Shown here: one piece after another, positions 24,271 through 33,615 of the stretch | Layout: each line of letters begins with the position of its first letter | Numbering within the stretch: the stretch's first letter is position 1 | DNA from: Paenibacillus sp. MAEPY2 | Lineage (GTDB): Bacteria > Bacillota > Bacilli > Paenibacillales > Paenibacillaceae | NCBI RefSeq assembly: GCF_000499205.1 | Contig: NZ_AWUK01000036.1 | Location: 1 to 64,000 of the forward strand | DNA length: 64,000 bases | Direction of reading: 5' to 3' | The notes under the pieces: generated by a model | What the model saw: only the letters and a program-made list of their open reading frames with translations | Told to the model about the DNA's origin: nothing | Database searches by the model: none | Position numbers and translations under genes: made by a program

Positions 24271-26652
24271 ATGGGAACCGGTCAGGAACAGGTGAAAAGG
24301 GAACTGCTGCTGGATGGATTGGATTGCGCGAACTGCGCATTGAAGATTGAGAATGGCGTCAAAAAAATTAAAGGTATTTCCGATTGCTCGGTTAATTTTG
24401 TAACTAAAACCTTATCCATGCACACCACATCCGATATGGATGAGCAAGTGGTGGAAGAAGCGAAGCGCAAAGTTCTTCGGTTGGAGCCGCATATTCGTAT
24501 TTCGGAAAAAAATAAATCATCACAAGGCAGTCGTGCTGCTGCCGAGTCAATAAACCGCGCCAACGGCAATGTGCACGCACACGCAGGCAGCGGAGTCCAC
24601 ACGCATGAGCACACGCCGAGTGGTCAAGATCATGCTGGTCATTCCCATGACCATGACCACGCACATGACCACGCCCATCAACACTGCGTCCAAGGGCACG
24701 CGCATGATCATGGAAGTCATGCCGGACATGATCACAGTCATGCAGACGGTCAAAATCATGACGCGCACGCTGGACACTCGCATGAACATGGCGCTGGGCA
24801 GACGAAGGTACTGCTGGCACGTTTGGCGGCAGGCTCCATTCTGCTGGCAGCTGCGATCTGGTCTCCGCTGGAAGGATGGGCACAGCTTGCACTCTATGTT
24901 GTCGCTTATCTGATTGCAGGTGGAGATATCGTCCTCCAGGCGTTCAAAAATATTATTCGCGGTCAGGTATTCGATGAATACTTCCTCATGTCCGTCGCCA
25001 CCATTGGTGCTTTTGCCATTGGTCAATACCCCGAAGGTGTAGCGGTCATGCTCTTCTATCAGCTCGGTGAGCTGTTTCAGGGAATGGCGGTTAATCGCTC
25101 AAGAAAGTCGATCCAGTCCCTTATGGATATTCGCCCGGACTATGCCAATATGCTGATCGGTACGGGAGAAGAGACCAAGCGGGTTTCACCGGAAGAAGTG
25201 CGCATTGGAGATCGCATCGTGGTCAAAGCGGGCGAGCGGGTGCCTCTGGACGGGATCGTCAAGGCAGGTCGTTCCATGGTAGATACGTCCGCTCTGACGG
25301 GTGAGTCGGTGCCTCGGGAACTGGAGCCTGGCAGTGATGTGCTGAGTGGGTTCGTGAACAAAAACGGAATCTTGACCATTGAAGTAACGAAAACCTTTGG
25401 TGAATCCACGGTATCCAAAATTCTGGATCTGGTGCAGAATGCGAGCAGCCGCAAAGCCAAAACGGAACATTTTATTAGCAAATTCGCCCGTTATTACACA
25501 CCGGTTGTTGTTATTTTGGCTGCATTGATTGCGTTCGTTCCGCCGCTGGTGCTTAGTGGTGCAACATTCGCCGATTGGATCTATCGTGCACTGGTGTTCC
25601 TCGTAATCTCTTGTCCGTGTGCGCTGGTCGTCTCCATTCCGCTTGGTTTTTTCGGTGGCATCGGAGCTGCCTCACGTAACGGTATACTCATCAAAGGAAG
25701 TAACTACCTTGAAGCACTGAACGATGTCAAAGTCGTTGTTTTTGATAAAACGGGTACACTAACCAAAGGTGTTTTCAAAGTAACAGCCATTCGCCCTGAA
25801 GGTGGGCGCACGGAAGATGAATTGATGGAGCTTGCTGCCATTGCCGAAGCCCATTCCAATCATCCGATTGCTGAATCCATTCGTGCAGCTTGGGCAAAAG
25901 ATATCCGTACCCGAGGTGTGGACGATTACGATGAGGTAGCTGGACATGGCATCAAGGTCAGTGTAGACGGACGTGAAGTGCTTGCTGGTAACGCCAAATT
26001 AATGGAACAGGCAGGCATCCCGTACACGACTCCACAAACCGTGGGCACAGTGGTGCACGTTTCCGAATCAGGTTCGTATGTGGGCCATCTGATCATTGCC
26101 GATGAGGTGAAGGACGATGCGGCGGCAGCTATTCAGGCGCTCAAGAAGCTGGGCATCCGCAAAACAGTGATGTTGACAGGGGATGCCAAGGCTGTTGGTG
26201 AGGCTGTAGGGCGTGAACTGGGTGTCGATGAAGTATACGCAGATCTGCTGCCACAGCATAAAGTCGAACAGTTAGAGCGGCTTGAAGCTTCCAAATCACC
26301 AAAAGAGAAAATGGTGTTTGTCGGTGATGGCATTAACGATACGCCCGTCTTGGCGCGTGCCGATGTAGGTGTAGCGATGGGCGGACTCGGTTCCGATGCT
26401 GCCATTGAAGCGGCAGACGTGGTCATCATGACGGATGAACCATCCAGACTGGCGAGTGCGATCCGGATTGCGAAACGGACACGAACCATTGTCTGGCAAA
26501 ATATCGGTTTTGCATTGGGTGTCAAAGCGATCTTCCTGCTGCTGGGTGTGTTCGGAATTGCCACCATGTGGGAAGCGGTTTTCTCTGATGTAGGGGTGAC
26601 CGTGCTGGCTGTCCTGAACGCCATGCGTGTACTGCGGGTGAAGGACATCTAA
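24271..26652 (+). CDS. cadA: heavy-metal P1B-type ATPase with histidine-rich N terminus
   Basis: The 793 residues contain one HMA domain (GLDCANCALKIE, 16-27) and a histidine tract at 102-173 with 26 His in 72 residues. Membrane helices follow from about 180. The actuator has DTSALTGESVPRE, the metal-site helix carries SCPCALV, phosphorylation is at DKTGTLTKG, and the nucleotide domain has SNHPIAES and GDGINDTPVL. CPC and HMA motifs place it with Zn/Cd/Pb/Co exporters. It pumps divalent metals out of the cytoplasm. It is divergent from cadC and controlled by the operator at 24186-24205. The His tract suggests Zn, Co or Ni chelation. Confidence 0.93.
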   Translation: MGTGQEQVKRELLLDGLDCANCALKIENGVKKIKGISDCSVNFVTKTLSMHTTSDMDEQVVEEAKRKVLRLEPHIRISEKNKSSQGSRAAAESINRANGNVHAHAGSGVHTHEHTPSGQDHAGHSHDHDHAHDHAHQHCVQGHAHDHGSHAGHDHSHADGQNHDAHAGHSHEHGAGQTKVLLARLAAGSILLAAAIWSPLEGWAQLALYVVAYLIAGGDIVLQAFKNIIRGQVFDEYFLMSVATIGAFAIGQYPEGVAVMLFYQLGELFQGMAVNRSRKSIQSLMDIRPDYANMLIGTGEETKRVSPEEVRIGDRIVVKAGERVPLDGIVKAGRSMVDTSALTGESVPRELEPGSDVLSGFVNKNGILTIEVTKTFGESTVSKILDLVQNASSRKAKTEHFISKFARYYTPVVVILAALIAFVPPLVLSGATFADWIYRALVFLVISCPCALVVSIPLGFFGGIGAASRNGILIKGSNYLEALNDVKVVVFDKTGTLTKGVFKVTAIRPEGGRTEDELMELAAIAEAHSNHPIAESIRAAWAKDIRTRGVDDYDEVAGHGIKVSVDGREVLAGNAKLMEQAGIPYTTPQTVGTVVHVSESGSYVGHLIIADEVKDDAAAAIQALKKLGIRKTVMLTGDAKAVGEAVGRELGVDEVYADLLPQHKVEQLERLEASKSPKEKMVFVGDGINDTPVLARADVGVAMGGLGSDAAIEAADVVIMTDEPSRLASAIRIAKRTRTIVWQNIGFALGVKAIFLLLGVFGIATMWEAVFSDVGVTVLAVLNAMRVLRVKDI

Positions 26653-26672
26653 GTTTTACGAAACGATCCGGG

Positions 26673-26705
26673 CGGCTCTTCGTATATACGTAGAGCCGTT
26701 TTTTT
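26673..26705 (+). terminator. terminator of cadA
   Basis: CGGCTCT and AGAGCCG arms around a 12-base loop are followed by seven Ts. Confidence 0.85.
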
Positions 26706-26752
26706 GTTTTAATATCTGTGGTGTATTTTGAATGGAGTTAGGGGAGGACATT

Positions 26753-27112
26753 GTGGCAGGAGCAATTGTTGGTTTGATATGCGGCGTGTGTTATTTCGTA
26801 TTGGGGTTAATGGTTTACAAAAAACCGCCTAAAAGAATCAATGGCATATATGGATACCGTACCCCGCGCGCGATGAGTAACCCGGAATTGTGGGAAGAAG
26901 CACAACGATACAGCGCCAATCTAATGATGCAATTTGGTGTCATTATTACCGTGTTTGGTATTCTCGGTTTCTGGTTTACCGATGTACAAGCATTGGTTCT
27001 GAGTCTTTTCGCTGTCCTGTTCTATACGGTACGGCTGTTTACTAAGGTTGAAGGTCGCTTGAAGGAAATGCAGCGTGTTCAGCAGCAGGAACAGGAGAAG
27101 CAAGGCGCTTAG
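26753..27112 (+). CDS. SdpI family membrane protein
   Basis: GTG 26753 with GGGGAGGA six bases upstream gives 119 residues; an ATG at 26732 lacks a ribosome binding site. Three transmembrane helices surround the SdpI/YhfL signature INGIYGYRTPRAMSNPELWE and EEAQRYSANLM. In B. subtilis SdpI is the immunity protein and signal receptor for the SdpC toxin. No sdpC, sdpA or sdpB is nearby, so this is an orphan with unknown role. The C terminus is a charged coiled-coil tail (KEMQRVQQQEQEK). Confidence 0.85.
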   Translation: MAGAIVGLICGVCYFVLGLMVYKKPPKRINGIYGYRTPRAMSNPELWEEAQRYSANLMMQFGVIITVFGILGFWFTDVQALVLSLFAVLFYTVRLFTKVEGRLKEMQRVQQQEQEKQGA

Positions 27113-27140
27113 AAGCATGATGTGAATTCGACCTGAACGA

Positions 27141-27167
27141 AAGATCCGTGAGAGCGGATCTTTTTTG
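27141..27167 (+). terminator. terminator of the SdpI-like gene
   Basis: AAGATCCG and CGGATCTT around TGAGAG, followed by a T run. Confidence 0.85.
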
Positions 27168-27278
27168 CGTCTATAGAGGTAGAGAATAATAAAACTACAT
27201 TTAACAACATACTGGAAAGCTTTTATTGAGATATTCAGTCGATGTTTGAGACATACTACATATTCCGGTCAAAAATCT

Positions 27279-27311
27279 AACGTTGACGTTAACGTTAATA
27301 ATATATATAAT
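27279..27311 (+). promoter_or_regulatory. promoter and palindrome of the merR-type gene
   Basis: TTGACG (27283-27288) and TATAAT (27306-27311) are 17 bases apart. AACGTTGACGTTAACGTT repeats overlap the -35, giving nested ACGTT/AACGT inverted repeats that could bind the regulator encoded 47 bases downstream. Confidence 0.6.
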
Positions 27312-27357
27312 TATGTATATAACATTATAGACATATAACGAAAGTGAGGTGAAGGAA

Positions 27358-27798
27358 ATGAGTTTATATAAAATCGATGACGTAGCCAAGGAATGTGGTT
27401 TGACCAAGCGTACCATTCGGTATTACGAAGAGATTGGTGTTATGCCTTCACCTCAGCGGACGGACGGTGGCACACGATTATACACCCGGGAAGATATCGA
27501 TTATCTGAAAAAGGTGGTCCGGGCGAAGGAAGTGCTGGGATTCTCACTTCAGGAGCTGCATACCTATGTGGCAACGGCGGATGCGCTGAACGAACAGCGT
27601 TTTGACTACCAGCAGACCACTGAAGTAAAAGAACGGATCGAGAAGCTCACCAAGATGGAAACGACGCTGGACGACCAGCTGGAGCTGATTGAGCAGAAAC
27701 TTCAGAGCATTCATGCCGTGCAGAAGGAACTGGAGGAATTGCGTGTACGGGTGCAGAACGGCATTCGACGATTAGAAGGGCACGAGAATGACACATAA
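27358..27798 (+). CDS. MerR family transcriptional regulator
   Basis: ATG 27358 follows GAGGTGAAGGA. The 146-residue protein has an N-terminal winged helix (YKIDDVAKECGLTKRTIRYY, EEIGVMPSPQRTDGGTRLYT), a long dimerisation helix (ERIEKLTKMETTLDDQLELI), and a short C-terminal tail with no large drug-binding domain. It is probably the regulator of the MFS gene that follows after 140 bases. Confidence 0.9.
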   Translation: MSLYKIDDVAKECGLTKRTIRYYEEIGVMPSPQRTDGGTRLYTREDIDYLKKVVRAKEVLGFSLQELHTYVATADALNEQRFDYQQTTEVKERIEKLTKMETTLDDQLELIEQKLQSIHAVQKELEELRVRVQNGIRRLEGHENDT

Positions 27799-27938
27799 TT
27801 CATATTCACGATAAGCACCGGGAGATCCGGTGTCATTTGTGCCGTTTTCTTTCCTATATTTTTGAAAATAAAGACAAGAATTTCATTGTTTTCACAAATT
27901 ATTTCCCAACATTAATCATGAATCAGGAGGAATCATGT

Positions 27939-29159
27939 ATGAAAAGAGAACCCTCGTTACCTGACGAATTACCGTCATCCCGTGGAGGCCTGCTGTCCCA
28001 GCCCAGAGCGGTATGGGCAGTAGCCTTCGCCTGTATTATCTCCTTTATGGGACTAGGATTGGTTGACCCGATTCTGCCTGCGATTGCAGATCAACTGCAT
28101 GCTTCCAAAAGCCAGGTATCTTTATTGTTTACAAGTTATAACGCGGTTACCGGGGTTGCCATGCTCATTACGGGTGTTGTATCCAGCCGGATTGGTGTGA
28201 AGTGGACACTGCTCAGCGGGATTTTGCTAATCATTGTTTTCTCGTTCCTGGGCGGGACATCTGATACCGTAGGTGCACTCGTCGGTTACCGTGGTGGCTG
28301 GGGACTGGGGAATGCCCTGTTCATCGCAACCGCATTATCCGCTATCGTGGGACTGTCCACATCGGGAACAGCCAAAGCGATTATTTTATACGAAGCAGCT
28401 CTTGGTCTCGGGATTGCCGTTGGTCCATTACTCGGTGGTGAACTGGGTTCCATCTCATGGCGTGGTCCGTTCTATGGGGTAGCTGTTCTGATGGCGATTG
28501 CTTTTATCAGTATTACGTTTATGCTGCCCAAGATAGCCAAACCCAAAACACGCAGCTCCTTGTCCGATCCGTTCAAGGCTCTGGGTTATCCTTCACTGAA
28601 AACATTGGCGATTACCGCCTTCCTGTATAACTTTGGTTTCTTTACCTTGATGGCTTATTCACCTTATGTCATGAATCTGGATGAGCACGGACTCGGTTAT
28701 GTATTCTTCGGTTGGGGTCTGATGCTGGCGATCACGTCTGTATTTGTCGCACCTAGACTGCAACGCCGATTCGGATCGGTTCCTTCCATGAGCGTTATGC
28801 TGACCCTGTTCGCAATAGATTTGCTGGTGATGGCCGTAGGTACGGTGATGGGATCATCCACAACCGTTATCGTAGCTGTTATCGTTGCCGGGATTTTCCT
28901 CGGGATCAACAACACGTTGATTACAACGGCAGTCATGGAAGCAGCGCCCGTGGAACGTTCTGTGGCATCGGCTGCCTACAGCTTTGTCCGGTTCCTTGGC
29001 GGTGCGTTGGCACCATGGCTTGCTGGTAAGTTATCCGAGTGGTTCCTGCCGGAGACACCGTTTTATTTTGGCGCATTGATGGTTCTGATCGGGGTCGTCG
29101 TGCTTCTGGTACGCCGCAGACATCTGCGCGATATCGATGCTGCCATTACGCATCATTAA
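27939..29159 (+). CDS. MFS transporter, drug-efflux type
   Basis: ATG 27939 with AGGAGG eight bases upstream starts a 406-residue, twelve-helix major facilitator. The segment GLGLVDPILPAIADQLHASK and the TGVVSSRIGVKWTLL loop are motif A-like. LYEAALGLGIAVGPLLGGEL is motif C, which marks drug/H+ antiporters of the 12-helix group. It lies between a MerR regulator and a universal stress protein gene, 19 bases from the latter, so the three may be induced together. Confidence 0.9.
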   Translation: MKREPSLPDELPSSRGGLLSQPRAVWAVAFACIISFMGLGLVDPILPAIADQLHASKSQVSLLFTSYNAVTGVAMLITGVVSSRIGVKWTLLSGILLIIVFSFLGGTSDTVGALVGYRGGWGLGNALFIATALSAIVGLSTSGTAKAIILYEAALGLGIAVGPLLGGELGSISWRGPFYGVAVLMAIAFISITFMLPKIAKPKTRSSLSDPFKALGYPSLKTLAITAFLYNFGFFTLMAYSPYVMNLDEHGLGYVFFGWGLMLAITSVFVAPRLQRRFGSVPSMSVMLTLFAIDLLVMAVGTVMGSSTTVIVAVIVAGIFLGINNTLITTAVMEAAPVERSVASAAYSFVRFLGGALAPWLAGKLSEWFLPETPFYFGALMVLIGVVVLLVRRRHLRDIDAAITHH

Positions 29160-29178
29160 TGAACAGGAGGAATGGAAA

Positions 29179-29601
29179 ATGCTGAAACGAATATTGGTTG
29201 CTGTCGATGGGTCGGAGCATGCACACAAGGCTTTGGAGCAAGCTGTTGTTCTGGCAGAAAGTTTGAAAGAGCCGGCTACGTTGATTATTGTTCATGTCAA
29301 TCCTTCGATCTCGCTGAATGAGCCCGCACTTGGCGTGGATCTGGAAGCGCGGATCGCTGAAGAAGGTCAGCATATCATACAACCCATTAATGAATTGATA
29401 GGTGATTGTTCTGTTCATTATGAAACTTTGCTGATTGCCGGTGATCCCGTGAATGAGATATGCCGGGCAGCAAAGGATAGAAACTGTGATCTTATTGTGA
29501 TGGGAACAGCGGGGAAAAGCATGCTCGCCGAAATCGTGGTGGGCAGTGTCAGTCACGGCGTCTTGAAACATGCAGAATGTCCGGTGATGACTGTCAATTA
29601 G
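29179..29601 (+). CDS. universal stress protein UspA family
   Basis: ATG 29179 with AGGAGGAA upstream gives 140 residues. The family fold is clear: KRILVAVDGSEHAHKALEQA at the start and an ATP-binding GTAGKSMLAEIVVGSVSHGV loop (G-2x-G-9x-G-S type) near the C terminus. It is cytoplasmic and stress-related; the exact role is unknown. It follows the MFS gene at 19 bases and is probably cotranscribed. Confidence 0.93.
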   Translation: MLKRILVAVDGSEHAHKALEQAVVLAESLKEPATLIIVHVNPSISLNEPALGVDLEARIAEEGQHIIQPINELIGDCSVHYETLLIAGDPVNEICRAAKDRNCDLIVMGTAGKSMLAEIVVGSVSHGVLKHAECPVMTVN

Positions 29602-29688
29602 AGGTATAACTTGTGTTGATGATGCCAAAGTGGTGTATAAATAGGAATGGGAAAACTCTTGCGGAAAACATGAATGGAGGATGCAGTG

Positions 29689-31113
29689 ATGAAAAAACAA
29701 CATCTGTTCATCGGGGGCAAGCCCACCGAATCAGCAGATTATATAACACTTCAGGCACCGTATTCTGGAGAAACACTGGCAGAAGTATCCTCGGCGTCAG
29801 CTGAGGAAGTAGAAGCAGCGATTGCCGCCGCAGTTCAGGCTCGTAAAGAGATGCGCAGAATGCCTGCCCATCAGCGTGCAGACATTCTTTACAAGCTGTC
29901 TGTCCTGCTGGAAGAACGGAAGGAAGAAGCGGCACGCATTATTGCACTGGAGGCAGCGAAGCCGATTACTGCGGCACTCGCTGAAGTTGATCGTACAGTG
30001 GAAACGTATCGTTTCGCCGCAGAGGAAGCCAAGCGCCTCACTGGGGAGACGGTTCCCATGGATGCAGCCAAAGGCGGAGAAGGACGCATAGGATACACAA
30101 TGCGGCAGCCCTTGGGCGTTGTCGGAGCCATTACGCCATTTAATTTTCCGATGAACCTGGTGGCTCACAAAGTAGGACCGGCGCTGGCAGCAGGCAATAC
30201 GATTGTACTGAAGCCTGCGGAGCAGACGCCGCTGTCTTCCTATTACATCGCCAATCTGCTTCAGGAAGCCGGATTACCCGATGGGGCATTGAATGTGGTG
30301 AGCGGTGACGGCAAAACGATTGGTGATGTACTTGTAGAGCATCCTGACGTGGCCCATATTACATTTACAGGCAGCCCCGCTGTAGGCACCAGCATTCGCA
30401 GCAAAGCCGGACTGAAACGCGTAACATTGGAGCTGGGGTCCAATGCAGCCGTCATTATAGACGCGGATGCCAATTTGGACAAGGTGGTACCGAGATGTGT
30501 GACCGGGGCTTTTACTTACCAAGGTCAGGTATGTATCTCGCTGCAGCGGATTTATGTGCACAGCGCGGTCGCGGATGAGTTCATTCGCCGTTTTGCTGAA
30601 GCGGCGAAACAAGTCGTGGTAGGAGACCCGCTGAACCCGGATACCGTTGTCTCTGCACTCATCACATCCAAAGATGTACAACGTACGCTTGAATGGATTA
30701 ATGAGGCCAAGCAGGCAGGTGCTGAGGTTGCAGCAGGCGGCGAAGCCGAGGGAGGCGTACTGCGTCCAACGGTGCTTGTTAACGTTCCACGTGATGCCAA
30801 GGTGTCTTGTCAGGAGGTATTTGCGCCGATCGTTGTGATTAATACGGTGGATTCGGTTGAAGAAGGTATTGAGCATGTGAATGATTCCATCTATGGACTT
30901 CAGGCGGGTGTATTCACCAATGATATTCATACCGCTTTGCATGCTGCTGACCACATCGAAGCTGGTGGCGTAATGATTAACGATATCCCCACATTTCGTG
31001 TGGACCATATGCCGTATGGCGGTGTGAAGCAGAGCGGGATGGGACGTGAAGGTGTCAAATATGCCGTAGAGGAAATGACGGAATTGAAGTTTGTCATGTT
31101 TAACAAGAATTAA
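29689..31113 (+). CDS. NAD(P)-dependent aldehyde dehydrogenase
   Basis: ATG 29689, preceded by GGAGG, gives 474 residues. Nucleotide binding and catalysis are intact: ITPFNFPMNLVAHKVGPALA, FTGSPAVG, general base E248 in TLELGSN, catalytic C282 in YQGQVCISLQR, and the C-terminal PYGGVKQSGMGREGVKYA. The sequence is close to the GapN/lactaldehyde/phosphonoacetaldehyde dehydrogenase branch; the substrate is not evident. A terminator follows. Confidence 0.93.
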   Translation: MKKQHLFIGGKPTESADYITLQAPYSGETLAEVSSASAEEVEAAIAAAVQARKEMRRMPAHQRADILYKLSVLLEERKEEAARIIALEAAKPITAALAEVDRTVETYRFAAEEAKRLTGETVPMDAAKGGEGRIGYTMRQPLGVVGAITPFNFPMNLVAHKVGPALAAGNTIVLKPAEQTPLSSYYIANLLQEAGLPDGALNVVSGDGKTIGDVLVEHPDVAHITFTGSPAVGTSIRSKAGLKRVTLELGSNAAVIIDADANLDKVVPRCVTGAFTYQGQVCISLQRIYVHSAVADEFIRRFAEAAKQVVVGDPLNPDTVVSALITSKDVQRTLEWINEAKQAGAEVAAGGEAEGGVLRPTVLVNVPRDAKVSCQEVFAPIVVINTVDSVEEGIEHVNDSIYGLQAGVFTNDIHTALHAADHIEAGGVMINDIPTFRVDHMPYGGVKQSGMGREGVKYAVEEMTELKFVMFNKN

Positions 31114-31161
31114 GATCGACCTATAAGTGAGCGGATATTCGAGATGAAATAGAATAAGGTG

Positions 31162-31196
31162 ATCCTGTGCCCGAATTAGCGGGTGCAGGATTTTTT
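31162..31196 (+). terminator. terminator of the aldehyde dehydrogenase gene
   Basis: ATCCTGTGCCCG and CGGGTGCAGGAT pair with one internal wobble (G-U type) around AATTAG, followed by six Ts. Confidence 0.85.
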
Positions 31197-31471
31197 AGCT
31201 TTTCAACATTCAGTCCTTAACGTAAAAAAATACATAGCTTTTCTTCACTGACCCCGGGTTCACATCTGATGAGAAGGGTATAAATAATTATCATACCGCG
31301 AATCTATCAATTACATGCCCTTCATATCAACGAAGTATTGTGTAATCCAGAGAAATGAACGGATTACTCGGGTACAGATTGTCGAACGTTTTATAATCTC
31401 TCACTCAAAATTCAAATAAAATGCAGAATGAGCAAGCCTGAGCATACAGGCCAGACAGGAGGTGTATTCAA
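31197..31471. other. intergenic region before the TipA-like gene
   Basis: I see no gene here. GACAGGAGGTG at the 3' end is the ribosome binding site of the next gene. No clear MerR-type 19-bp-spacer promoter could be identified by eye. Confidence 0.4.
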
Positions 31472-32287
31472 ATGGCATATTCCATGGTTGATGTATCCGG
31501 AATGTCCGGTGTAAGCCTTAGTGAATTGGGACAATACGCAGAGACAGGTCTGCTGAATCCTGCCTTTGTGGGTCAAGATGATGATATCTACTATGAGAAG
31601 CCGGAATTGCTAAGGCTGCAGCAGATTCTGTTCTGTAAAGAAGTAGGCATGGAGGAGGAAGAAATCGCCCCCATGCTCAGGGATACTCCCCGGGACATGA
31701 TCCGTATTATGCAGCAGCATCGGATCGAGATGTTGGAGAAGGCCCTTCATCTTCACAGGATGATCCAGACACTGGACAAAACCATCTCCTATTTACGAGG
31801 AGAGCAGGAACTGGATGAGGTTGAACTGTACGCTGGCTTTTCGAATAAAGGACGTCACAGGCTTTTAAATGAAACGACTTCTGATCATGCGGCAAAGCAT
31901 GATTATTACGAACAGAAGCAGATAAAAGCCGCTCAGAAGCAAGGCGTCCATTCCTTGGAGCAATCCACCATGCCCGAGGGCCAGGAGATGAAGTCGAAGG
32001 AAGATTTTCTCGATTCGCAAGCGAAGCTTGACCGGATTCATTTGGACTTGCAGGGCGCCATTGAGGAAGGGTTAACGCCTGGCAGCTCGGAGGTTCAACA
32101 AATTATTGGCAGACATCTCGAATGGATCAAGGATTATTACACACCCACGGCCGAGATTTACCGCGATCTGGGCAATCTGTATGTCGAGCACAAAAATTTT
32201 CGCCAGATGTATGATGGCTATCACCCCAAGCTGGCCGAGTTTTTGCGAGACGGGATGATGATTAAGGCGGAACAGGATTTATCCTAG
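31472..32287 (+). CDS. MerR family regulator with TipAS-type domain
   Basis: The 271 residues have an N-terminal MerR-like winged helix (MVDVSGMSGVSLSELGQYAE, then TGLLNPAFVGQDDDIYY) and a dimerisation helix (EMLEKALHLHRMIQTLDKTI). The C-terminal TipAS-like helical domain contains IIGRHLEWIKDYYTPTAEIY and ends DGMMIKAEQ. TipAL-type proteins bind thiopeptide antibiotics through this domain and activate drug-response genes. The DNA-binding part is somewhat divergent (TIRYYE is replaced by LGQYAE). It has its own promoter region and terminator. Confidence 0.88.
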   Translation: MAYSMVDVSGMSGVSLSELGQYAETGLLNPAFVGQDDDIYYEKPELLRLQQILFCKEVGMEEEEIAPMLRDTPRDMIRIMQQHRIEMLEKALHLHRMIQTLDKTISYLRGEQELDEVELYAGFSNKGRHRLLNETTSDHAAKHDYYEQKQIKAAQKQGVHSLEQSTMPEGQEMKSKEDFLDSQAKLDRIHLDLQGAIEEGLTPGSSEVQQIIGRHLEWIKDYYTPTAEIYRDLGNLYVEHKNFRQMYDGYHPKLAEFLRDGMMIKAEQDLS

Positions 32288-32339
32288 ATGCATAAAGTAT
32301 CATGGGCGAGCAGAACATGGGTGTGAAGAAAATAATCAT

Positions 32340-32382
32340 AACAAAGAGCGCAGCTCCTCTAGTGAGGAGTGCGCTCTTTGTT
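32340..32382. terminator. bidirectional terminator
   Basis: AACAAAGAGCGCAGCTCCTC and GAGGAGTGCGCTCTTTGTT pair around TAGT. It ends the TipA-like gene and the leftward reductase gene. Confidence 0.85.
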
Positions 32383-32445
32383 ATTGCACACCATCGTAAA
32401 GCTGATGAATGCTTTATCTGCTTAATGAACATGTCCTTCAGGCAG

Positions 32446-32934
32446 TTAGGATAATTCCAGCTGCTCTGTAATCAGGCTTACCGCCTTTTCCAGGAAGATG
32501 CGGTCTTCATCGTCAAAACGGTTCTTGAGCGGGCTATCGATGTCGAGCACCCCGTACAATTCGCCGTTTTTGATAATAGGTACTACGATTTCACTGTTCG
32601 ATGCGGCATCACAGGCGATATGGCCTGGAAAGGCATGAACATCTTCTACGACCATCGTACGTCGTTCCGAAGCAGAAGTGCCGCATACACCGCGTCCCAG
32701 TGGAATACGGATGCAGGCAGGCAGTCCCTGGAATGGACCGAGTACAAGTTCTTTTCCATCATACAGATAGAATCCGACCCAATTGGTATCGGTCATAAAT
32801 ACATTGAGCAACGCCGCAGCGTTTGCCAGATTGGCAATGTCGCTAGGTTCATCGCGGATCAGAGCGCTTAACTGTCCCAGGACGGCGGTTTGCTGCTCGC
32901 TTCGTGTTCCTTCATAAGAAACAGCTTGAAACAT
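32446..32934 (-). CDS. free methionine-R-sulfoxide reductase (GAF domain)
   Basis: This 162-residue protein is a single GAF domain of the fRMsr type. All three diagnostic cysteines are present: C74 (LPACIRIPLG), C84 (RGVCGTS) and C108 (HIACDAASNSE). DIDSPLKNRFDDEDR matches the conserved C-terminal part. It reduces free methionine-R-sulfoxide using thioredoxin, protecting the methionine pool from oxidation. It is a single gene. Confidence 0.92.
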   Translation of the reverse strand: MFQAVSYEGTRSEQQTAVLGQLSALIRDEPSDIANLANAAALLNVFMTDTNWVGFYLYDGKELVLGPFQGLPACIRIPLGRGVCGTSASERRTMVVEDVHAFPGHIACDAASNSEIVVPIIKNGELYGVLDIDSPLKNRFDDEDRIFLEKAVSLITEQLELS

Positions 32935-33120
32935 GATGAATCACCCTCCCGAGCAAAAATGGTACTTATTTTCAAGATAGTGCAGAGTATGCGGTTAGTC
33001 AAGCGGAGGATTTCGGAAAAGGCAGCTCATGCCTGAAAATCCCTCCTGTTTCTCATCTTCCTGCGTGGGGTAATTACTTAGCAACCACGGCGGGCTACAA
33101 CCCGGGAAGGAGCTTGGCTT

Positions 33121-33417
33121 ATGCATGCAGAGGTACAGAATCTTTTTGTACGAATTCATCTTCTATATTTGGCCCAAAATCAGGATTTAACCGTTAGCGA
33201 CGCATTGCCTCTATTGGAAGAACGGGGATATCGCGTTGGTGAGCGGGAGATCAAACAGGAGCTTGAGCACCTGACGCAAGAGAACTTCCTGACCGCCCAT
33301 GGAGATCAATGGAGTCTTACCGGGACTGGCATTGAGGAGTTTAAGGAAATCACAGCTGTACTTGGCCGGGTTAGTGAGGAATTGCTGGCGACGGGCAAGA
33401 AGACGTCTACTGCCTAA
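33121..33417 (+). CDS. hypothetical winged-helix-like small protein
   Basis: The 98 residues start at ATG with GGAAGGAG nine bases upstream. Three predicted helices and a wing-like end (ALPLLEERGYRVGEREIKQE, LTQENFLTAHGDQWSLTGTG) resemble the fold of small winged-helix proteins, but no named family is recognised. It could be a DNA-binding protein or a structural homologue. A terminator follows, so it is probably a separate transcription unit. Confidence 0.7.
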   Translation: MHAEVQNLFVRIHLLYLAQNQDLTVSDALPLLEERGYRVGEREIKQELEHLTQENFLTAHGDQWSLTGTGIEEFKEITAVLGRVSEELLATGKKTSTA

Positions 33418-33483
33418 ATCTACCTTGGTTCAAAGTCTCCCGAAATTTCATGCAAACTTGAGTTAATCGATACGTACAACAAG

Positions 33484-33510
33484 ACCGGGAGCGGAAGCGC
33501 CCGGTTTTTT
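33484..33510 (+). terminator. terminator of the small winged-helix-like gene
   Basis: ACCGGGAGC pairs with GCGCCCGGT (one bulge) around GGAA, followed by six Ts. Confidence 0.8.
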
Positions 33511-33615
33511 GACGTGATTACGATGACTGAACAGTTGCCATTCGGTGCAGGTTATGGTTAGATGGCTATTGAATCTTATGGTCTGTGGAGATGGATCGGA
33601 TCGGAGTGTCTTTTC

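Noticed and set aside
24570..24800. Repeat-like DNA resembling a CRISPR array
   Set aside because: The repeats are codons for His-rich protein with irregular spacing; no constant repeat/spacer pattern.
24404..25026. Two long minus-strand frames opposite the histidine tract
   Set aside because: They are antisense to His/Asp-rich codons of cadA, which are free of stops on the other strand; no start signals.
30274..31008. 244-codon frame antisense to the aldehyde dehydrogenase gene
   Set aside because: Coding evidence for the plus-strand enzyme is complete, and the antisense product has no family features.
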